Below are positions 48,015 through 61,400 of a stretch of 64,000 nt of DNA, piece by piece. The notes beneath the pieces were generated by a model that saw nothing but the letters and a program-made list of their open reading frames with translations, made no database searches and was not told the origin of the DNA. The stretch lies in NCBI RefSeq assembly GCF_031877795.1, contig NC_133948.1, forward strand, positions 9,346,948 through 9,410,947. Direction: 5' to 3'. Source of the DNA: Strix aluco. Its lineage: Eukaryota > Chordata > Aves > Strigiformes > Strigidae. Each line of letters begins with the position of its first letter. Within the stretch, counting starts at the first letter, position 1. Both the position numbers and the translations under genes were made by a program.

Positions 48015-49798
48015 GGCTAGAGTCCAACCACATTTTTTTTAATTGAGGGGGAGAAACAAACATTGAATCGACACAGAGGATCTCATCAGTCACCACTGCC
48101 ATTCAGATTTGGAGGGCGCTGCATCACTGACCAGGCTGCAGATTCTAGGAGGATGTGGGGAGAAAACACACGTGACTGCCATTGCCAACCCCGGAGCACC
48201 ATGCCTTACAGCGAGACAATTTGCTTTTTAACTCAGTTACATTCCCACCAGAAATAGCCACCACCTCCCCCTCCCTCCCACTCCTGCAAGAAGAAAGAAA
48301 GAAAGCAAGAAGAGAGAATCCAAGCTTCCATCTAGCTGGCTGTGTTCTTAGGTGACTCTTACGTGTGGATGGTGCCAAGTATGAGAAGTGAAGGTCATGC
48401 GGCAGCAAGGACGACAGCTTCACAAGTGAAAGAAAGAGAAACTGCAGAATATTTGAAATAACACCATAGGTGTAGCCATGAAGATAATAGCACTTTTCTG
48501 GTTTGGGGCTCATTGTTTTGTTTTTTGTTTTGGGGGATTTCTTTTGAACTGTGAATCTAACATTTTTAAAGGCTTTTTGAAAAATGTTCCGGTTTTTTTT
48601 ATTGTTTCCACAGAAAGTGCAGGAATGTTGAGTGGGTTTATTGGATTTCAATGAAGGGAGAAAATGCAGAACAAAAACTATTAAACGCTGGTCAAATGAA
48701 CTGGAGAGTGGATGACAAAATTGATGCAAGCTGTATAATCTGCTTTTAGAGTAAGCTATATCAATCACAGTGCTATATTATCATTATAATCTGGTGTACA
48801 ATACTTCTGCCTTTTGAATTCTGTAATGGCTCTGTTTTTATTTCCACATATTGAAAAGCAGTTTATTGAAGGTTTCAGTGTCCCTGGTTCAGAAATCTAT
48901 GCTGAGAAATCGAGTTGGCTGTTTTTTTGTTTTCTTGTTCGCAAAGATTGCAATAAGGAGCTTTTACATTTTAAATGTACCGGTGTTGCATTGATGATGA
49001 TTAACAATTTCTTTTGCCATAGCTGTTAACACATTGGAAGAAAATAGGAGCTTTTTCGTAGGATGTCTTATTTTGAACATGCTATAAATTCTAGATGGGT
49101 CTGTCACTTATATTTGATGGTAAATTTATCACTGTTAGATCCATGTTTGCTTTGGACTATAGATCCTGATGAAAAATGCCACAAAGGGAACTGGTTTGGC
49201 ATTTTTTAAATCATCGTCATGATTTCTGTGTTCCTTTCATTTTCTTTTGAGATTACATACTTCATTTGGTGTGAAAATCACCCATGTGCAACGGTTCTCC
49301 TCTAAGATACCAAGGCCTGCTTTGTGTAAGGGGGAAATTTTACCTCACAAGATCGTACTCTGCATATATGGTATCTGGTAATGCCGTGAACTAAATGACT
49401 TCAGACCACTGATTTTCTCCAGGCATTGGTTAAGGGAGGGCAGCAGATGAAAGTAGGAAGCAAATGTCTCACTAGTAGCATCAGAGGACTTTTGCTGATT
49501 TTATTTGGTTGCCACTGTTCTTTGATTGCCACATTTAGTTTTAAACAAGCTCCTAAAAACGGTGTGACTGGAAAGCACATTTTTGAATCTAGCAAACATC
49601 ATTTGCTGTTTTCAGTGCCTGCCGTTTCCTTTGTAATTAAAAAGGGGAAATATCCAACAACCTCACCTCCCCCAAAATATTACTGTAATAGTAAACATCT
49701 AAAATTTTTGTAAAAAAAAAAAATCTAAAAAACTTTAAAAAAAAAAGGCAAGTACCAAGAGCTTTGTATCTTCTTGAGTATATTAAAAATTTGACATG

Positions 49799-49850
49799 AA
49801 TACATATATATAAATAAATAAAAAATCTATATATCTATATATATATATTG
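49799..49850. repeat. TA-rich low-complexity tract
   Basis: Runs of ATATAT and TAAATAAATA overlapping the proximal ARVCF polyadenylation signals. Confidence 0.9.
49813..49822 (+). promoter_or_regulatory. Polyadenylation signals AATAAA (two overlapping), proximal
   Basis: Overlapping AATAAA hexamers lie at 49813-49818 and 49817-49822, inside a TA-rich run. They are followed about 25 bases later by ttgttgtg, a plausible GU-rich downstream element. This would end ARVCF at about 49840-49850. Confidence 0.55.
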
Positions 49851-50514
49851 TTGTGCAGAGGATAGGTTAACAAAACCATTTAAATAGTTTGCAGGAGAGG
49901 GAAGCATTTGTTGATTCAGGGAAAAAGACTGATGCCAGAAGCTGTCAGTGATTTGGATGATACATGTGCTCCTTCGCACCCTCCCTTTTTGACCCTCATC
50001 TTCCACGTATGTTGCAGTGGTCACTTCTGGATCCTGGGGAAGGTGAAGCTGCTTGGAGCAAATTAAGATAGCAAAGATTTGGTTTTTCACCTGCATGAGA
50101 GTCCTATTGGGCCAAAGATGCTCAGCAGATCGAGGGAAGCAAAGATACACATCTGTGATTATCTGTGTCGGGGCAGTGTCTCTCTATGTGTAGACATAAA
50201 GTGTGGCAATGAAACCAGATACATAGTCTGACTGTATATTATATCAATGGTGCTCTTTTCATACTTGTTCTGCCAATATGCGGAGACCCTTTTAACCAAG
50301 CTACACAGAAGAGTTTTATATCACTTTTGGTTATGTACTTGGTGTATTCTTTTTGTATATGAAAGGATTTTTTTAAAAACGTTCAGTAATTAGCAATGGA
50401 ACCTGCTTTGTAGCTGATTAGAACAGTGTAAGAGAAGGGCCGTGCTGTCAGTCTGTCCCTGATCTACTTCAAACCATATATTTACCAAAGGAGTCTGAGC
50501 AAAAGTTCACTTAA

Positions 50515-50520
50515 AATAAA
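50515..50520 (+). promoter_or_regulatory. Polyadenylation signal AATAAA, distal
   Basis: A canonical hexamer in ttaaaataaagacctg is followed 30-45 bases later by tttgtgatttagttattg. It is a possible distal end for ARVCF transcripts at about 50540. Confidence 0.45.
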
Positions 50521-50540
50521 GACCTGACTGTTGAAAGGAG

Positions 50541-53500
50541 TCTCTGCTAAGACTTTGTGATTTAGTTATTGTACAGATATTTCAAAGCCAGCAAGAGGTT
50601 AACAGAGAAGACTGCAGGAAGGGGGAAGTGAAGTGACTAGGGGCCAATTATGTCCATGACCTCCTATCCCATATATCCCATGGCTCTCAGTGGGGCGCTA
50701 CAGGGACACTTGAAATCTGGATTGGAATCTACTTTAGTCTCTGTCATTAGTGGGCTAAAAACACTGAGGAGTATTTGAGAAGCAAATTCAGACCCTATCC
50801 CATGTTTCCCCAAAAATCCTTTCTGTATTTACGCTGCATCCTGTGATAAGCAAACCTCCCTGTCAGGTTAGATGGCACTGGCTGCCCAGGGTCGTTGCAG
50901 GAAACTTGTTTTCCAGGGGGCAAGTGTTCGTGGCAGCCAGCGTAGTTGTGAGCTCACAGTTCGGTTTATTGCTGCAGAAAGGCAAAGGATGGTATATCAA
51001 GAAGTCAAATACCAAGTCCATGGGCCAAGACTTCCCCTGGGAATCACACATCTTACCCTGCCCTTCCCATGCCTTACAATAATAACTAATTCCCAAGTAT
51101 GTAGCAATAACCCATCATTACATTACTGTGGTTTTTTTCTTCTCAACAAACTGTCATTTGGATGTTGAGGAAGGAAAATGGATTGGGGGGTGACTTGCAC
51201 ATGGGACTTACTGCCTTGTATTACCAGCCCACCAGCTGAAGCCCAAAGCAAGATACTTTGAACCAGGTCTGGTGGTTTAACATCCTTTTTATCTCCGGCT
51301 GCAAGCTCGCTGGTGGGATGCATGCCCACACCTGCCCTTACCTCTCCCCTTGTTGGCGCAAGTGTGACTGGCTGTTTGAGCTGTTCTGGGATGTGGGTGG
51401 ATGAACCTGTAATTGTTGTATTTTTGGCAGCAGGGACTGTATGTAAAGAAGGGAAAGCGGCAGTGTGTGTGACTAAAGCTGCAGTAGGGTCTGGAGTCTC
51501 CTGCTAAAAGGCAGGCAGTGCTTTTTAGGGCTCAGGTGTGTGACCTCCTCTTTTCCTGTTGGCTCCACTGTGAAAAGTGGAGGGAATCTGCCTGCAAAGG
51601 GCTGGGGTAGAAGAGATTTCTACCTGCAGAAATTCTAGTGGGAGGGATGGTCGTGAAAGGAAGCGATGGTGTTGCAAGACTCCTGCTACAGAGGAGGAGG
51701 AAATTCGATGGCCCAGTGAGGGCTGAGATAACATAGGGGAGAGGGAGACTTCTGATGGCATGTAATTACTGCAGAACTTTCTTCCCAGGGAGGTACTTGC
51801 ACATCTCCCAAATGTCTTCACTAAGCTGTGGAGGTTTTGTGTGTTAAGACTCCCCTGGAGAAGCATCAAGCTTGGTGGTTGAGTGTGAGCAATTGTACTT
51901 GTGCTTACAGCTCCCAGGTTGGTCAGTCTGTCTGCAGAATCCAGGAGGAGAGTGGAAAGGCAAGGCTTTAGGACATTTTGTTTCTGTCTTGGAGTTGAAT
52001 AGCAATTTAGCCATAAGTGTAACTTGACAACTCAAGATGTGTTGCCAGCTTGAAAGGTTCCCCAGAGAATAGCTTGGGCAGCCATAGGTCCTGATCTTCA
52101 CTGTCTTTGGGGCAAGACACCTGCCTATCCTAGTTCTGTTCTTGTGCACTCAGAAATGCCAATTCTGAATGCGTCCGTATCAGGAAAGCAAATCTCGTCT
52201 CCGTTGCCAAGACATCACAAAAGGGCCTGACTTGGGGACTAGGAACTGACTTGCTCTGTGACACATCAAGAAAGGGGGGGGGTGGCATGTTTGTTACAGC
52301 AGGTGAGTAAGTTCTTGCCAACTCTGAGGAGTTGTTTTCAGTAACGCTTTCTAGCATGCGAGGCTTATGCTAGGCAAAGCAGTTTTTGCTCCTAGAGTAG
52401 TTCCATGAGATTGAAGGTGGTGAGTTACCTTCTGTTACTTGCCTTAAAGTTGAGCATATAGGCTCAGCTACCTGTGAGAGGCGTACACATTAAACCCTTT
52501 GACTAAGCAAAGCTTCAGAAGCCGAATGGGCACGTTAGAGTGGTCGTAGCCTCTTCTGCTGTCCAACTGCCCACTCAGTGAAAACTAGAGTGCCAATAAC
52601 TTCAGCCAGCATTTTTGTGCTGTTGGGGTGGAGTCGTGCTCTCACAGTTTTTGAAGGTGTTTATATAGGCATAGTTTCTTGCAAAATTTGTTTTTATGCC
52701 CCTAAAATCTGGTGTTCCCTTATCTTTGACAGAGAAATTCTCTGATTTATTGGTACAGTAACTAATCTAGTGCATTTAAGGGGAAGGTATTATGAACCTT
52801 TTTTTTCCTGTCTTAAGTTTTACATCAGGGTAGGATGTGAAGTCCAAGGTGAGAAGGAAGGTGGCGCAGATGATACAAGGCCTGCCAATCTGGTTCTTAC
52901 TGTTCAGAAAAACAAAATAACTAGACTAAGAAGCTTACTGGTAATTAGTAGCTAATGTGTTTGTAACTATCATGTGCCTTAAAATTTTCATGGTAGGAGA
53001 ATAAAAAAAAAAAATCAACAATGTGTTTTCTGTAATACTGCTCAACATTCTCTCTGTAGTTTAGACTGGTGGGATTTTGCATTGTATTTACACTGTACTA
53101 TAAACTGAAACACTTAGAATGGTTTGATTTTACAAGTATGGAGAGGAAAAAAATGGTGGATTATGCTTTTCATAGAACAAATGTTACCGTGACAGAATGT
53201 ATTATTATTATAGGATCTTTCCATAATGCAGACAAGTAGAATGCTTGTTAGAAACCAGGTATGTAGGATAACAATTTGGTGTGTTTTCAATAAACCATGC
53301 CTGGAAAGAATACATGTGCCATTGGTTATCTTTTTGTTATGTCAGGTCTCTCAAATATTCTTTGGCTTTGCAACAGCCATTTTCTGTGGCAAGGGATTAT
53401 TCAACCCCAGCTCAGGTCAGCACTCAGTGTTAGTAAAAGGTCAGTGGTAAGGAGGGCAATTGGAATATCCTTTAAACTACTATAGCTGAAAATTTTTGAT

Positions 53501-56500
53501 TCATTGCCATGTGTCCTGTAAGGACCCTGGACTGTAGATCATGGGATTTTTTCCTTTTTAATATACAAGCGTATTTCTGTGGGAAAGACATCTGCATCAC
53601 TGTTAAGGCCTGCACATTTGGGACCACAAGCCTGACTTGCTGATGGCTTTTCCCTTTGGGAAGTTATTAACCTTTCCCAATTTAGTCATAAAATCCATGT
53701 AACTTTACAAAGAGTTCACATTTCTGAAATGTGTGCAAGTATTCTCATAAATATGTGTGTTAGAATAACAGAAAATCTTCTGAGTTTATTGTAGTGATGT
53801 ATGAGATTTGGTTGACACGAGAAATTGTTAGTTTGGGGATGTGCCAAATAATTTACATTTGTTGCTGTGTGGGGGAAAAATCCTGATACTGAAAAGTCAA
53901 CCATGTATTTCGAGTAACAGCCAGTTACCGACAGATCTTAATTCTCTGAGGACTGCTTCTCCCTGGCACTGTCATCTGTGTTGATAAGATCAGTAGGGAG
54001 ACTGATGCACCTAAACACATCATACTTACCACCATGTCCTCATCAAGCATGACAAAACCCAGTAAATCTTGACATAAGTGTTCTGCAAGGTCTTACAGAT
54101 AGAGGGGAGGTCAGGTTTTCTGCGAGTGAAAGGCTGATGAATCATTGCCAGTAACAGATTTTGCCATATGTTAATTCCTGATTGTACCATTCACAGCACT
54201 ATAAGGTTCCCTTTACTTGCAAATTCTTGCAGACAGCACTTGGAAGGTCATCTTCAGCCTGCCTTCCCTCATTTCAGATGTCCTGAATGCATTCCCAGGA
54301 GTTTTGTAAAATCATCTCCAGATTCTGTTCTTGCAGCCGGAGGATTTGCTTTCACAAGTGCCGTGGTAAGATGTGGGCTCCTGGGCTTAGCATCTTGCTC
54401 CTAGGTATCGTCAGTGTTCCACTGTAATCAGGAATCTGATTTTTTTCTTTGTGGGTGCACTAATATGGCAATGAATAGCAGATGCTGTAGGTAAGGTACT
54501 GAACTAAAACAAATACGTTGTTTCTACAAGTGACCTTTTATAGCTGTCAAAGTGATTTCATTTCCAGCTTATCACAGGTTGGGCAAATGGAAGCAGCGAG
54601 TCCTGCAGGTGAAAGGTTAACCTGGTAACAATGGGCAAGAAATATCACAGCCCTCATCTGTTTTGGGTTTCAGCAGTGTCTTGGGGAAATATTCTGTCCC
54701 CACGGGTCTCTTCCCCAGTGTCTTACTGTGAAGGTCTCTGTGCAACTGAAGCACAGCAGTGGCAGAATCTCATTCTGGTACGAGCTGACAGAGGGGATTT
54801 TTTACAATGGGAAGTTGTTTTATAATGGGACTATTAACAGCTGTAGAGACAGAGGCAAAGACTAAAACTCTTTTACTATATTTAACGTGCATGCACAGCA
54901 AACATCTAGCTGTTAGTCATAAGATATCTTATAACTGATTCCTAATGGATTGACAACTCAACCAAATAAGCACGCATCCCTGCCCTGGAGGTGTCACATT
55001 TGGTGGGAGAGTTGGGATCTCAGTGGCCTCTCTTTTGCTGCTCTTGTAGGGGTTTCTGTATGTTCTCTTCACTGTGTCTAATGTTTGACTCATTGCTCAA
55101 AATTCTTCAGTTGGGTGCTTTTCACTTCCTCATACCAGTGGGAGGAAGCACTAGCTCCTGTACAAACATACGATGACTGCTGTTTGCTCTGATGAGTAAT
55201 TTCTGCTGTAAGGATTGCTATATCAATGCTGTTAGGCTCAATTTGGTATTAAATTAGGAAGCCAAAAGGACTAGTACTGGGTTTCACTTCCTCATAAATC
55301 CTCCTCTCTTGTACACTGATTTAAAGAATCAGTAAGACGATGTCATGTCCCTTTGAGGTAACAGAGAGGCTCTGGCAGAAACCAGACCTCACATTCATGT
55401 GTTGCTTGAATCACAAAGACAACCTAGAGAGTAGCTGTCCTTTGGAGAATAGATCTCAATTACCAGTATTTGGTGGGATCAACCCTTTGTGACACGAGAT
55501 GTGAGAATTTGCTGAAAGCTGTGTGTTGTTTTAGGGCAGTTCTTTCTATTGGGAGCTTTCTACCAGTGGTGCACTCTCAGTGGGCAGTCTTCAAATGCAG
55601 GCTTCCAGATGCACAGGTCCATACCTGTTTTGTGCAAGTAGAGCTTGCATCTTCTAATTGCAATAGGCTGATGATGCAGTAACACTCAGTAGGTTTTTAG
55701 AATATATTTGATTTAGAAGATCCATTGTCTACCTTTTGCTTCTCCCAGAATTCAAAGTATGACTTGATTTTGAAAAGTAACTCCTCTTCTCCCTGGGAGA
55801 TTTCACATTTATGTGTCAGTGACTCCAAATCATATTTGCTCAACTGACCAAAAGCCTTTCTTCTAATTGTCAGTCATGCGAACTGAGTCAGGCTTTTTCT
55901 TTTTCATCCCTTGCCACCAATAATTAAGAGCATTTCAGAAGTGTGGTGAAGTGGAAACATTTTTCTTGTGTATGGAATTTGTAAATAATCTTATGATACA
56001 TACACTTCTGTTTATTTTTACAATTTGCCATGCGGAAGAACCTTCTAATGAATTAAAAGACCTTTTTTTATACTAAAAGGTGGCTGTTACATCTGTGCAT
56101 ACGTTACGCTTGTGTTACTCGCTAATGCATCTTTTGAAATATCCATGCTAACTCTACAGGTTTCCTCCTTCCCTAATTTTCTTGACAGTCTCTTATATGG
56201 TAATTTTGGCCATTAACTAGCAGTAGGAATGTCTTTTCTGATCCTCTTTTGTAAAGTGCAGAACAGTCTACCTGTTTGCTCTTATGCGTCCTTCAGCACC
56301 TATCTGAGACTTCGGTCTGTTTATCAGTATGTGTTCAGTGCCCTGCTATGGCAGGAGGGTCTGTTTAGGTGCAAAGGTGTTCGAAGCTGGAAACAAAAGA
56401 GGATTCTTTGGAGTCATAACTTTAGGTATACAGACAAAATTTCTGGTCAGCTGCATGTATCCAGATTTTTCCAGTGTGCTCTATAAGCTTGTGTATGCCG

Positions 56501-57629
56501 GTAAATGGGCTTGAAGATTATTTTCTTTTGCAAACTTTGCAAAAATTGCTTGGAATCACCTGAAGGAGTTTGGCCCGGTGACTTTGAGTTGAGTCTGAAT
56601 ACCAAGAGGACATGCTGCTAAGCAAGTGTACAGAATAAATCACTGACTGACGGTGTGAGAGGGAAGTGTTAGAACTTAGGGTCTGCTCCTACGCAGGACA
56701 GCACAACAGTCACAAGGCGCTGCTTCTGCATAATCTAATCCAGTATACTAAATCTTGTGTCTTTCTCAATGTGACAGTGTTTAGATTGCTAATGAAACTC
56801 TGATGTTGCCTTCTCATATCCCTGCGAAATGCACACATTACAAGCTGGCTGGGTCACCGTGGTTTGCTGGTCCATTTCTAAACTGACTCTGTCACCTTAG
56901 CCAGTTCTAGGTTTTTTTATACTGTGGGGCAATTTTCTGCTATGCTCATTATTGGTGTCCTGGAGGTGGATTTTCTGTACCACACAGGCCAGGGTAGATA
57001 CCACTTCGGTAAGGTGGGCTATGAAAGGAATAACAGGTCTGAAAGAATCCATAATGGGAAAGATGAGAATGGTTATCCCTGACTTTCACTCTTGATTTTC
57101 AGCTGTTGGATCTTTCTGTGGCTGTTCCAAGGCTGGAAATCCCAAGCGCAGTGCAGAATTCATGGGAAACAAAGGAAGTCACGTGCTTGCTCTATTGTTT
57201 TTAAGTTTTTATTTATAAATGCGACCATTGCCTCGTTATATAATCACAGCAGGACATGCCAGGAAATGCCAGTGGATTTTTGCATTGTTCAGGTGAGTTA
57301 GAGACTTCAGATTTGACTTTGTATCTTCTCAGTGACAACCTCACTATTCACATAGTGTTTACAACACTGAGGTTAGCCCAGGGTGTGCAGGACCACCTGG
57401 TAAAGCCCATTCTCTCTAGTCTTTGTTTTTACATGGCATCTTAAACATAGACAGCACTTCAGAGTAAGCAGCTTGCCCTGCCCCTAAAAAGCAAACACTA
57501 TGTATATACAATATAAAGAGAGGATAAGTAAATATGAGGGGATAAACTGCATTTTCTCGAGTTCTCTGATATTAGTAGTTTTCGTGGTTTTTTTCTAAAG
57601 AGCCTGCTCCTTTTGTTATTGTCTGTTAC
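50541..57629. other. ARVCF-COMT intergenic region
   Basis: No exon with plausible splice sites and no RNA gene was recognised. It contains short simple runs, a weak SINE-like stretch at 53600-53690 and otherwise unique AT-rich sequence. Confidence 0.7.
53600..53690 (+). mobile_element. Possible MIR relic
   Basis: cctgacttgctgatggcttt followed by gggaagttattaacctttcc, then tttagtcataaaatcc, follows the MIR core order. Weak. Confidence 0.35.
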
Positions 57630-58268
57630 TGTGTTTATTTTATACTTCAGTTTTCCCTGTCTCTGCATGGGCAGATTAATAATTTTATTTGTTTTTCTTC
57701 TGCAAAATTCTGGTTTATTTTCTCATCGCTGCATGGGTTGGTCTTATTTCAGTGCATGCCCTTTAGCATAGAGATGATGAACTTTTGCAGTAACTATGCA
57801 AAAATGTATCTGGTATCGCAATAGGAGCTTTCACTGCATTAAATGGAATGCTAGTAATTTAGCAAAATCAGGGCTCTTGAAATGGTATTGTAACACACAT
57901 GCTTTTTTCCACTCTTGATAATGATTCATCAGTTTAGCTTGGGGACACAAGTCTTCAGAAGTTGCAGTGACTTTCTCCACCCCACCCTAAGCCCAAACTG
58001 TGGTTGTTCGTGTTTGAGTTCAAAATAACTGTTGGTCAAGGCAATTTGCATCAGCTTGGGTTTGCTGAATTATGTGAAACAATGGAACAGACCTTTGAGC
58101 AGTTACCCTACTTATTCCCTGGTTTCCACCTGGTCTAAAATTATCTCCACTAGTGCTTTAATTACAGGCTCAAAAAAAACAAACAAAAAAATTAAAGCAC
58201 AGACAAATTAACCTGTGCAGTTGCATTTACATCATTTGAAACAAAGGTTGACTATTAATGGCGCTCTT
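57630..58268 (-). other. COMT: COMT 3' UTR (probable) with poly(A) signal candidates
   Basis: Downstream of the COMT stop on the - strand, ATTAAA occurs at 58162-58157. Canonical AATAAA occurs at 57719-57714, 57689-57684 and 57639-57634 (seen as TTTATT on +). A UTR of about 0.55-0.65 kb is the simplest reading; an earlier end near 58140 is possible. Confidence 0.4.
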
Positions 58269-58448
58269 CTATCCCAAAAACACAGCCTTTTCCATAGCAT
58301 CCTCCACTTTCATATATTCCAGACGAGATGGGTAGTTAGTGCATTGGAAATGGGGGTTGTTGCGGATATAGTTAAGGAATTCTGGAGCTCCTGGGACGAT
58401 GACATTGTCAGCCAGAAGGACCGATCCCTTCCTCAGCAAGTTGCATTC
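58269..58448 (-). CDS. COMT: COMT last coding exon
   Basis: On the - strand the acceptor (tctttctag) precedes 58448; the stop TAG is at 58271-58269. It has 59 codons: [20 protein letters not shown], then [20 protein letters not shown] and [25 protein letters not shown] carries the metal ligands Asp169 and Asn170, and LEY the substrate-binding Glu199. It ends in ...VFLG, several residues shorter than the human C terminus. No long open frame shows it on the - strand, so it was read by hand. Confidence 0.96.
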   Translation of the reverse strand, partial: ECNLLRKGSVLLADNVIVPGAPEFLNYIRNNPHFQCTNYPSRLEYMKVEDAMEKAVFLG

Positions 58449-61400
58449 CTAGAAAGAAGAGAAATTGCTTCATGGTGGCTGTTCAGCAGACGTTGGCTTG
58501 AATGTGACGTGCTTTCATGTCATACTCAAGTGCCTGCACCAAAAGCCATTGTACTACAGGTTTGGAGGGAAGAGAGACATGCGAGAAGCTGAGTAACTCT
58601 CTGATCCTTTGTGGTCATGTTTAATATGCTGACTTCTTCTGTTAACACAGTCAGCAGAACATTAGAGATGCTGATAACACGTTGGGTCATTCAGGTTCTG
58701 ACATAGCAAATCAAGTGCAGTGAAGGTGTGCAGTTTGCTGCTCTGATTGTTTCCAACTATGTCTACATGATCAGTAAGATGGTTTTGTTTTGATGCTCAT
58801 GACTAATGTTTGAAAACTTTTTTAACATCACATTAAAACGTTGTAGTAGCTCTTTAAGATCACCCCAGAGACTGGCATGTACCAGTCTCCTTTGGTCAGT
58901 TTCAGTCAAACTCCAAAACCACTACATGAATAAAAGGGATTTTCTGTGCTTGTTTTTCTTTCATCTTGTACAACTTCGTGCCACGTTGTTCAGGAAATGG
59001 GCATGAAGCAGGGTTTGTGCACAATGAAGATCACTCTGACAGATTTCCACAAGATGTAATTAACTTGCAGTATTCACTTCAAGTGCAATGTTTATCCTCG
59101 GTAAACCTACAAACCTAATTTTTACTGGTATTTTTGTCTAGCAGAAGTTGCTTATCTGAGCTTACCAGCTGTTTCAAAACAGCCTGTAGTTAATCAGGCT
59201 GGTTGTTATCCTGTGTTTACAGGCAGCAGTTGTAGCCAAAACATGGGGTGGGTTTTGTCTCTCCCAGTATGTTAGAGAAGCCCTCTTGATGAGTGAGCTG
59301 CAACGGCTGTTTAGCTTACTGCTCTTGCCTCTGGTGACTGAACACCAGTCAGCACAGTAGAAGCAATTTTAGAGACATGGCAAATATCCTCTGGTCTGTT
59401 GCACAGCTTATAGAAGCCTACAAGTGACAACATGCTGTGTTTTCCACTGGTCATCAGGATTTCAGGTGCTCTTTGTGACAGGCTATTCTAGAAGTGCATG
59501 AAAAAGAATCTGCTGTCTGGGCCACTTTCAATATATATTTAATCTGAGTATTTTATATTTCATATTGCAATACATGCCAAAATTGCATGTTAGAAGGTTT
59601 GTAACATCTGAGAAAATGTGGGGATCCTTTCTTCTTCTTTCTGGTCTTAATTTCATAAGGGTTTTTTTAAGCAAAGCAACTTTGTCACAGTTGCATCAGA
59701 CTGACCACCACGATGGAACTAAACTACCTGTTTGTTTTGGCTGTGTTGTGAAGGTTAAGCTCTGATAAGGATGTGCTAGCTCTTCCCAGTAGAAAGAGCT
59801 CAGTCATCCTTACACAGCCAGTTTAAAAGAAAACATTCTCTGGGTACAAAATAACTGTAGGGGGGGAACATTTTCTTCAGCTACTGCTGTGTAAATTCAA
59901 TACTGGCTGTTCATAACCCCAAACAAATTTCCTTTCCAAACAGCTATCTGGAGGACAGGGCTGAAATTAAAAAACAGGGGAGCCTGGATGAGAAAATAAT
60001 GTTGTGGTCCTCAAGCAGGGGTCAGGAAGTAGTTGGCAGGTTCTCAATGTAAGAGGCAGACTCAAAAAAAGTTGATTTATTTGTGAAGAAAATAATTGAA
60101 AAATGACATTTCCATACAAGTAGTTAGGCAGCTGTAGAAAATTTTATCAGCCTGCAGCTCCAAAGCTAGGAGAGTATCTCTATGTGCTGTGTTGATAGAT
60201 ATAGATGTTGTGAATCTCAGTTATTTAACACTTGAAAATACCTTCCTATCCAGATGTCCTCTAGCAGTTACCTCACTTATCATTGCCTGCTGCTGTTACA
60301 GCCAGCTTGTTTTGTAATGCTAACAGTAATGGTTAAGGCGGGTTGGGAAGAAATGAGCATAATTTTTCCACATTCAGGGCTGGACATAGAGTTGGATGGC
60401 ACTTCCCTAGCAAGTGCCTGACTGGGGCAGTCTACACTCCTCCAAAGGTTGCTTTGCAGCCGGTTAATTAGGTAGTGTAAAGACTCCCATAAAGATGATA
60501 CCCAGCTGTGCTACCAAAATAGTATTTCATTGAAAGGCTCTGCTGGCACCACAGACCCAGGTAAAAAAAGGGGTACTGCAGCTGGGATATGCAGGTCCTA
60601 AGTCTCACCTGCTCCCAGGATCAGGATGTTTTTGGGTCAAGTGTTCTGGTTAGTGACCATGCAGACACTCCTTCTAGGGAGCGTAAGGTCCAGACCATGC
60701 ACTCCTCTAGCTGGGATTTCTACTCAGGCCCATTTGTTCAGGAAACAAAATGGTTCAACGGTATTTGCCAAGTCCTGAGCTATGTAGTATTAGCAGTTGT
60801 CCTTGACATAAATTTGGGATCCTGTCCCCCAGATCCTCTTTTCTTGTAAGGCTCCTATTTTGGTTGCCATTCATGGTACAGACGATGAGGTCATTCATAA
60901 AGACTATAGGCCTCACAGACATTAAGGCATTTGCTACTTTACTTTTAAGACTGGAATTGTGCAAACTGACCTGAAGCAGGATGGTGTCTGGTGTGTATCT
61001 GTCTTTCCAGTGGTCCAGGAAGACAAAATCCAGAGTATCCACTTCGTATTTTTTCTTCAGCTGGGGAATAATTTCCTCTGAAGGGCCTTCTAGGAGTTTT
61101 ACCTGAAATGCAAATCCATCTGATGAATTGTGAACCATTAAGAAAACACATGTGCCTCTAGCTCATTTTAAATTGTGGCCAGACATCAGCGATCCTGTTT
61201 ATACCTCAATATTGCCTCAGTTGAATTATTTCATAGATTTAGATCAAGTGTACTTTTTTCTTTTTGACAAATCAACTCAGTTGTATTCTAAAATATGGGT
61301 TTGGGTGGGTTTTTTAAATAATATCAGAAAAAGTGACCTGTTGTTTCTGTTGGATGCTGTGCTCCTTTACTGGAAACATGGGAATCTCCTGTTGAAAACA

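Larger units (their letters stand above)
48015..50540 (+). other. ARVCF: ARVCF terminal 3'-UTR exon (probable)
   Basis: A convincing acceptor (actttattttgcag, AG at 48013-48014) opens a stretch with no coding frame on the + strand. It is U-rich and A-rich with mixed-complexity blocks (48060-48260, 48780-49020) typical of slowly evolving 3' UTRs. It ends at AATAAA clusters at 49813-49822, with a TG-rich sequence downstream, and another at 50515-50520. Use of the UTR intron and the exact ends are inferred. Confidence 0.55.

Noticed and set aside
48145..48768. 207-residue open frame on the - strand
   Set aside because: It is antisense to the inferred ARVCF 3' UTR, low-complexity (Ser/Lys/Phe-rich), with no domain or splice context. 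A chance frame.
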